Shown here: positions 30,583 to 34,112 of the stretch, piece after piece | How the letters are laid out: every line of letters starts with the position of its first letter | Position numbering within the stretch: the stretch's first letter is position 1 | Origin: a virus | DNA: 34,112 bases | Virus record (IMG/VR): IMGVR_UViG_3300042540_000531 | Coordinates: 1 to 34,112 of that record | Strand: one strand, 5' to 3' | Program-made: the position numbers and the translations under genes | Notes under the pieces: model-generated | Seen by the model: the letters and a program-made list of their open reading frames with translations, nothing else | Told to the model about the DNA's origin: nothing | The model's database searches: none

Positions 30583-31719
30583 ATTTCTCTCTTAAGTTAA
30601 TGACGCTCGGTAACTTTGGTGCTCACGATTTTTTTGACTCACTTCACGATAATGGTTCTCTCTCAAGTGCTGGTTCGTTCGTGTACTTTGGTTCTCTCAG
30701 CCTGGCTGACTCACTCTCATACCAAGGTTCTCTCGCAATCTCTGGTTCGTTCTGGACGATTGGTTCTCTCTCTTTTTCTGACTCGCTCGGCCGAATTGGT
30801 GCTCTTGGCCAACTTGGCTCACTCTCGATTTATGGTTCTCTTCCATTGCTTGGTTCGTTTACAACTTGTGGTTCTCTCCATTAACTTGACTCACTCTGGG
30901 CGGATGGTGCTCTGGGCTCGAGTGGTTCACTTGACCGATTTGGTTCTCTCTCCGCTCTAGGTTCGTTCGGCTGACCCGGTTCTTTCTGCGTCGATGACTC
31001 ACTTTCCGTTCATGGTTCTCTCTTGATCGGCGATTCGTTCGGCTGACTAGGTTCCATCTGCGTCGATGACTCACTTTCCGGAAATGGTTCTCTTGCTTGT
31101 TTAGGTTCGTTCTGTCGCGCTGGTTCTCTCTCTTAATGTGACTCGTTCCTGTTGGCAGGCTCTCTTACCCGACATGACTCACTCTATCAACGATAAAACT
31201 ATCAGTGGTCTTGGTTCGTTTCGCTCCTATGGTTCTCTCAGATGTGTTGACTCGTTCTGTCTGCATGGCTCTCTCAATCTAGCTGACTCGTTCGCATGAA
31301 TTGGTTCTATCGATTACCTTGACTCGCTTCCTCAGCATGGTGCTATTTATACCCCTGGCTCGTTCTATGTGTGTGGTTCTCTCACTCTGAGTGACTCGTT
31401 CTATTCATATGGCACTCTCATCAAAGCTGACTCGTTTGATCTCCTTGGTTCTCTCGATGCTCGGTGACTCGTTCTCGTGATATGGATCTCTCGGGCTTCT
31501 TGACTCGCTCTGACTGATTGGTTCTCTCTTCAAAAATGACTCGTTCTTTGTTGATGGTTCTCTCAATGCTCATGACTCGTTCACTAATAGTGGTTCTCTC
31601 GCGCAGATTGACTCGTTCCTTCTGTATGGTTCTCTCAGAGCAGATGACTCGTTCTATGGTTTTGGTTCTATCTTGTTCGATGACTCACTCTCATAACTTG
31701 GAGCTCTCACCTAGGGTGG
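30582..31719 (-). repeat. TIGR-like dual-spacer guide RNA array
   Basis: Regular array with an 18-base step from 30617 to 31716 (61 steps), plus a 16-base degenerate step at 30601 and a remnant at 30582. Two repeats alternate strictly (plus-strand form): A, consensus TGGTTCTCTC (14 exact copies), and B, consensus TGACTCGTTC (9 exact; variants TGACTCACTC, TGGTTCGTTC). Each is followed by a unique 8-base spacer, so one full unit is 36 bases with two spacers, about 31 units. Only two steps are 19 bases (31193, 31446) and one A repeat is ruined (31193). It ends at the stop codon of the Nop-like gene (31720) and at the start of the ParB-like gene. On the operon strand repeats read GAGAGAACCA and GAACGAGTCA. 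This matches the published TIGR layout. Confidence 0.9.
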
Positions 31720-32514
31720 TTAAACAGGTGACGGTATGAAATGAGCATGGCCCATGTGTGCAATCGGATAGGGCAGTGGCGGCTTTGTGCCAAAGTGCGT
31801 CTCATACCATGCGCCGTGCAGGTGTGATAAGAAAAGCTTCACTGCATACCTTCTTGCTCTTGCATCGATCTGGCCTGGTGGTAGTACGCCATTGGATAGA
31901 TGCTTGTAAGCTTCCGTGGTTTTACTTACCTTCTCCTTAAGTTGCTCGGCCAGTTCCTTGTTATCACCACGCTCATTGCGGGCGATCTCAAAGTTCTTGC
32001 GCTCCCTGTATATGTGACCGTAGTAGCAGTCATCACGGCCAGAGAATTTCATAAAGGATTGGCCAGCCTTCCAGCAAAGCGTCTTCAGTCCTGCATTCCA
32101 TGGGCGCTTCTGCCCCTTTTCCCATTTGCTTGTGGGATCTAATCCAGCATAGCGCCAGATATGTCCAACAGTAGGGGCCTTCTCAATATCAATGTGCGCT
32201 AACAGCCCCGCGGAAATGACCGGCCCGATGCCGACGATCTCACGCATCCATGCGCCCATGACGTGCGACTCAGTGTAGGAATCAAGCGCCTTCTTGATCT
32301 GCTCTTCCAAGCCCTTGGATTGGGATGCTAGCCAGCCGATCACCGCATTGGGCTCCATGGATTCATCCAGCGCCCGGACTTGGTTGGTGGAACGCTTACG
32401 GTCCTCCTGGGCGATGTAGTAGTAATCGACCAGGAATCTTGCCTCATCATCAGACAGCTTGGCGGCTGCGACTTTAAGGTCCTTGGTCAGCTTCATGATT
32501 GGTTCTAAGTTCAT
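31720..32514 (-). CDS. IS110/Nop-domain protein, Tas-like guide RNA partner
   Basis: 264 residues from ATG 32514, overlapping the winged-helix stop (ATGA). N-terminal 90 residues are helical (coiled-coil-like, LASQSKGLEEQIKKALDSYT). Then comes the IS110 Transposase_20/Nop-type core: VGIGPVISAGLLAHID (94-109, helix-hairpin-helix), IWRYAGLDP (119-127), NAGLKTLCWKAGQSFMK (140-156), a charged helix, and YAVKLFLSHLHGAWYETHFG (213-232). It lacks the N-terminal RuvC-like DEDD domain of true IS110 transposases, and shows no HNH or RuvC insert. Together with the adjoining 36-base array this fits a nuclease-less Tas protein that would bind dual-guide RNA. It could act by binding alone (silencing) or recruit a separate nuclease. 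Alternative: an IS110 relic, less likely given the array. Confidence 0.8.
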   Translation of the reverse strand: MNLEPIMKLTKDLKVAAAKLSDDEARFLVDYYYIAQEDRKRSTNQVRALDESMEPNAVIGWLASQSKGLEEQIKKALDSYTESHVMGAWMREIVGIGPVISAGLLAHIDIEKAPTVGHIWRYAGLDPTSKWEKGQKRPWNAGLKTLCWKAGQSFMKFSGRDDCYYGHIYRERKNFEIARNERGDNKELAEQLKEKVSKTTEAYKHLSNGVLPPGQIDARARRYAVKLFLSHLHGAWYETHFGTKPPLPYPIAHMGHAHFIPSPV

Positions 32515-32750
32515 AGTTTCCCCGCTAGGTTGAATGGGTCATGCCAACTAAATTCTTTGTATGTGTAAAGCAACTGATTAAATCGGACCGGGTGTTTGGT
32601 TGCTGTTACATAACCAAGCCCTGTCAGTAAACGCAAACGCTCTGCCGCCGTGGTTCTTGAGACGCCAAAGTGTTTTGCAGCATCCTCTGACGTGAAAGGT
32701 TCTTTACGATCCTTTATCCACGCCAGATAAGATTCATCGATGGGTTTCAC
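32511..32750 (-). CDS. Small winged-helix DNA-binding protein
   Basis: 79 residues with a GTG start at 32750, chosen because AGGGGG lies 4 bases upstream and ATG-started forms run through unrelated sequence. PIDESYLAWIKDRKEPFTSE, then DAAKHFGVSRTTAAERLRLL and TGLGYVTATKHP form a winged helix (recognition helix SRTTAAERLRLL, wing ATKHPVRF). Coupled by ATGA to the Nop-like gene and by a 17-base overlap to the gene before it. It may regulate the array operon. Confidence 0.8.
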   Translation of the reverse strand: MKPIDESYLAWIKDRKEPFTSEDAAKHFGVSRTTAAERLRLLTGLGYVTATKHPVRFNQLLYTYKEFSWHDPFNLAGKL

Positions 32751-32973
32751 TGTTCCCCCTTGCTCGGATTGCTTGTGCGGCCACCTTTGTAATGTCTGAC
32801 GCATATTCAGGATGTACAGCAAGCACATCACACACCTTCGCACACGCCTCACGCTCTGCTGCGGCAACAAGGGCGGCGAATGCTTCAAGCTGCCCTTCCC
32901 AACAAGTCCACCCAAGGCCATACTTTGCGATCCCCGCCTTCCGCGCCATCTTGACTATGTCTTCTTGGGCCAT
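32734..32973 (-). CDS. Phage modular small protein (MAREAG family)
   Basis: 79 residues from ATG 32973 with GAGGTG upstream; a longer frame to 33024 would enter the previous gene. MAQEDIVKMARKAGIAKYGL, LEAFAALVAAAEREACAKVC and AAQAIRARGNSE place it in the same family as 27244, though about 5 kb away across the array. Function unknown. Confidence 0.7.
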   Translation of the reverse strand: MAQEDIVKMARKAGIAKYGLGWTCWEGQLEAFAALVAAAEREACAKVCDVLAVHPEYASDITKVAAQAIRARGNSETHR

Positions 32974-32975
32974 GC

Positions 32976-33242
32976 TCACCTCATTCCTCGTATGGCGGTG
33001 GCGCTGTAGTCGGGACGAACCCAATCGCCTTTTGCTATGGCGATGCAGTCGTCCGAATCCAGCATGTAATCGCCTTCAGTGACGCAGTAATCGTCTTCCT
33101 CTTTGATCGCCTTGCAGATGCGATCACGCTCATGATCGGCAACAAGGGCAGCAAAACGTGTTACAGAACCTAATGGCTTTTCGTCAGATCCGTAAGCCAA
33201 TCCAGCCTCCCGCGCCATGCGGATGATGTCCTCGCGGTCCAT
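32976..33242 (-). CDS. Phage modular small protein (MAREAG family)
   Basis: 88 residues: MDREDIIRMAREAGLAYGSD, RFAALVADHERDRICKAIKE, and an Asp/Tyr-rich C-terminal (TEGDYMLDSDDCIAIAKGDW) that differs from its relatives. The start overlaps the stop of the 40-residue gene by one base (TGATG). Function unknown. Confidence 0.7.
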   Translation of the reverse strand: MDREDIIRMAREAGLAYGSDEKPLGSVTRFAALVADHERDRICKAIKEEDDYCVTEGDYMLDSDDCIAIAKGDWVRPDYSATAIRGMR

Positions 33243-33364
33243 CAGAACGGTGCCTCTTCAATAGGCTCCTCCGCCACGGGTTGCTTCTCAAGCACCTCTC
33301 CGTCTTCGCAGTAGTGGTATTTGAATGGCCATTTATCGCCAAGCTGTTTGATGATTTCGTCCAT
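33242..33364 (-). CDS. 40-residue acidic protein
   Basis: ATG 33364 with a strong AAGGAG 6 bases upstream, TGA 33242-33244 overlapping the next start by one base. The product reads MDEIIKQLGDKWPFKYHYCE, then DGEVLEKQPVAEEPIEEAPF. An amphipathic helix and a Pro/Glu tail. The ribosome site and tight coupling argue for a real gene despite the length. Function unknown. Confidence 0.65.
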   Translation of the reverse strand: MDEIIKQLGDKWPFKYHYCEDGEVLEKQPVAEEPIEEAPF

Positions 33365-33403
33365 GGTTATCTCCTTGTCGGTAGGAGTATTTAACCACAG
33401 TTT

Positions 33404-33419
33404 TATGCGTTTGTGCATA
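33404..33419. promoter_or_regulatory. TATGC/GCATA inverted repeat
   Basis: TATGC (33404-33408) and GCATA (33415-33419) flank GTTTGT in the 78-base gap between two minus genes. A TTAAAT-like -10 lies downstream on the minus strand, but no good -35 was found. It shares the TATGCG half-site with the inverted repeat at 21779. Confidence 0.35.
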
Positions 33420-33442
33420 CCGTTCGTCAGGTCGATGAGCGG

Positions 33443-33661
33443 TCACCAGAGGTAGATCTTGATGTCACTTAGTTCAAGCGCAGGCGTCTCGGTCCTGGCC
33501 ATCACGTTCTGGCACATGTTGCACACGCGTCTCGCGCCATGGCTATCATGCACCTTGCCAGTCTGTCTGATGCCACCAGTCGAGTACATCCGACACGCTG
33601 TATCGCTACCAGTCCATATGTGAGCTGCTGCACTACGTTTATTGAAAAAGTAGTATTTCAT
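33443..33661 (-). CDS. Small cysteine-containing protein
   Basis: 72 residues from ATG 33661, with GGAG 7 bases upstream; the upstream part of the open frame to 33808 crosses a terminator and stems and is not coding in my view. MKYYFFNKRSAAAHIWTGSD, then TACRMYSTGGIRQTGKVHDS and RRVCNMCQN. C24 with the CNMC pair might bind zinc. It opens the array operon. Function unknown. Confidence 0.7.
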   Translation of the reverse strand: MKYYFFNKRSAAAHIWTGSDTACRMYSTGGIRQTGKVHDSHGARRVCNMCQNVMARTETPALELSDIKIYLW

Positions 33662-33694
33662 GACCTGCTCCGAGAGAGTGAGTGAAGTGGAGAC

Positions 33695-33739
33695 AAAAAG
33701 TAGGCCTAGAGGACTGCTCGTGCAATCCTGCTTAGGCCT
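33695..33739 (-). terminator. Terminator at the end of the structured region
   Basis: On the minus strand, AGGCCTA (33739-33733) pairs with TAGGCCT (33708-33702) and AGGA with TCCT inside. Then follow A-C and TTTTT (33699-33695). It ends a transcript arriving from 33.8 kb and beyond, immediately before the first gene of the array operon, so it could be an attenuator or the end of a separate small RNA. Confidence 0.7.
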
Positions 33740-34112
33740 TACCTGCTCGTCGGTCGTTTCGTTCGCCTCGACAGGGGCTACGTTCAGTCGCTGACGTAAC
33801 CTATCCACCGGATTAAGCCATGCGACACATGGCTTTCCCTAACACACATCCGGTGGGCATCGTTACTCTCACAACCGTGTACCGTCTCAATGAAGGATCG
33901 GATTGGTCTCGCCATCCAAGGCAGCTAACCCTTACGACACGCCTCCCTGTGGGCCGCTCTGGGAGTCCTCTGTGCGGCGGATACTTGCAAGCCAGAACTG
34001 TTGTGGCTCTGCTCCTTGGGGACTCCACGTTCGCCGATGCCATGACGCAGTACGGTTACTTGCTACCTACCCTCGGTCTGAAGCCTTTCCCGATAGACTC
34101 TTGCAAGGTCGG
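33740..34112 (-). ncRNA. Candidate structured RNA (extends past the window)
   Basis: No convincing gene lies in this 373-base stretch. Several perfect stems occur: TACGT/ACGTA plus CAG/CTG (33779-33798); AAGCCATG/CATGGCTT with a 5-base loop (33815-33835), nested inside CCACCGGAT (33805-33813)/ATCCGGTGG (33848-33856); and GGAGTCC (33962-33968)/GGACTCC (34020-34026). They end in the minus-strand terminator at 33695. This suggests an ornate RNA or a long leader. Class unknown; large phage RNAs such as GOLLD or ROOL are possibilities to test. A 76-codon frame at 33813-34043 has no family likeness and crosses the stems. Confidence 0.4.

Noticed and set aside
30601-31716. CRISPR array
   Set aside because: Repeats of 10 bases and spacers of 8 are far too short, there are two alternating repeats, and no cas gene is present.
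30555-31739. Plus-strand open frames through the array (for example 30555-30884 with GSLSxxxSF repeats)
   Set aside because: The 18-base step is a multiple of three, so the array leaves frames open by arithmetic. The peptide is only the translated repeat with random spacer residues, and no ribosome site precedes it.
31720-32514. Intact IS110 insertion sequence
   Set aside because: The protein lacks the N-terminal DEDD/RuvC-like catalytic domain, it is coupled into a phage operon by ATGA, and no element ends are visible.
32499-32516. TGGTTCTAAG near the start of the Nop-like gene as an outlying repeat
   Set aside because: It matches the A repeat partly but lies in coding sequence, out of phase and alone, so chance is enough.
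33813-34043. 76-codon minus-strand frame
   Set aside because: No family likeness, no clear ribosome site, and it runs across strong RNA stems. Structured RNA seems a better reading.
1-34112. Prophage in a bacterial chromosome
   Set aside because: No host genes, integrase or attachment sites were found; the whole window reads as phage.

Overview
The window is a stretch of a tailed double-stranded DNA phage, probably podovirus-like, and not a host chromosome. It holds a complete head and packaging module (small and large terminase, a large portal, a GroES-like co-chaperonin, scaffold, a Mu gpT-like major capsid protein, connector-type proteins, a tail-fibre-like protein). It also holds dozens of very small, overlapping genes and has no metabolic or ribosomal genes. 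The virion protein set is typical of phages from freshwater and marine metagenomes. The host is probably a member of the Pseudomonadota, perhaps betaproteobacterial; this is inference only. No endolysin, DNA polymerase, integrase or tRNA was seen. The tail fibre gene runs off the left edge, so the window is incomplete.

Layout. (1) 1-21761, all minus strand: the late operon. Read in transcription order it is small terminase, a winged-helix protein, large terminase, portal, a small protein, co-chaperonin, scaffold, two structural proteins, major capsid, a capsid-distal terminator, an inserted HNH endonuclease, then small virion proteins, a 1400-residue virion protein, connector proteins and the tail fibre. 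A sigma70-like promoter with an overlapping inverted repeat lies just upstream of it. (2) 21944-25911, plus strand: a divergent cluster of twelve small genes, mostly unrecognised, many joined by ATGA overlaps. (3) 33661-25882, minus strand: an early or accessory operon of cysteine-containing, MAREAG-family and winged-helix proteins, an IS110/Nop-like protein, a long repeat array, a ParB-like protein, an SF2 helicase, a small HTH protein, more MAREAG-family proteins and a Toprim protein. (4) 33695-34112: no convincing gene, but several strong RNA stems ending in a terminator.

The outstanding feature is at 30582-32514. An array of about 31 units of 36 bases lies between the stop codon of a 264-residue, nuclease-less IS110/Nop-domain protein and the start codon of the ParB-like gene. 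Each unit holds two different 10-base repeats and two unique 8-base spacers. This is the architecture described for TIGR-Tas (tandem interspaced guide RNA) systems. The array is on the coding strand of an operon whose other genes overlap by a few bases, so it is likely transcribed with them. The dual-guide RNAs would be used by the Nop-like protein, perhaps with the neighbouring DNA-binding proteins.

A second unusual feature is a 42-base element with a perfect 16-base palindrome, present at 10724, 21028 and 30236. Two copies lie inside genes and both encode the peptide IPPAGG. The third is intergenic and supplies a ribosome binding site.
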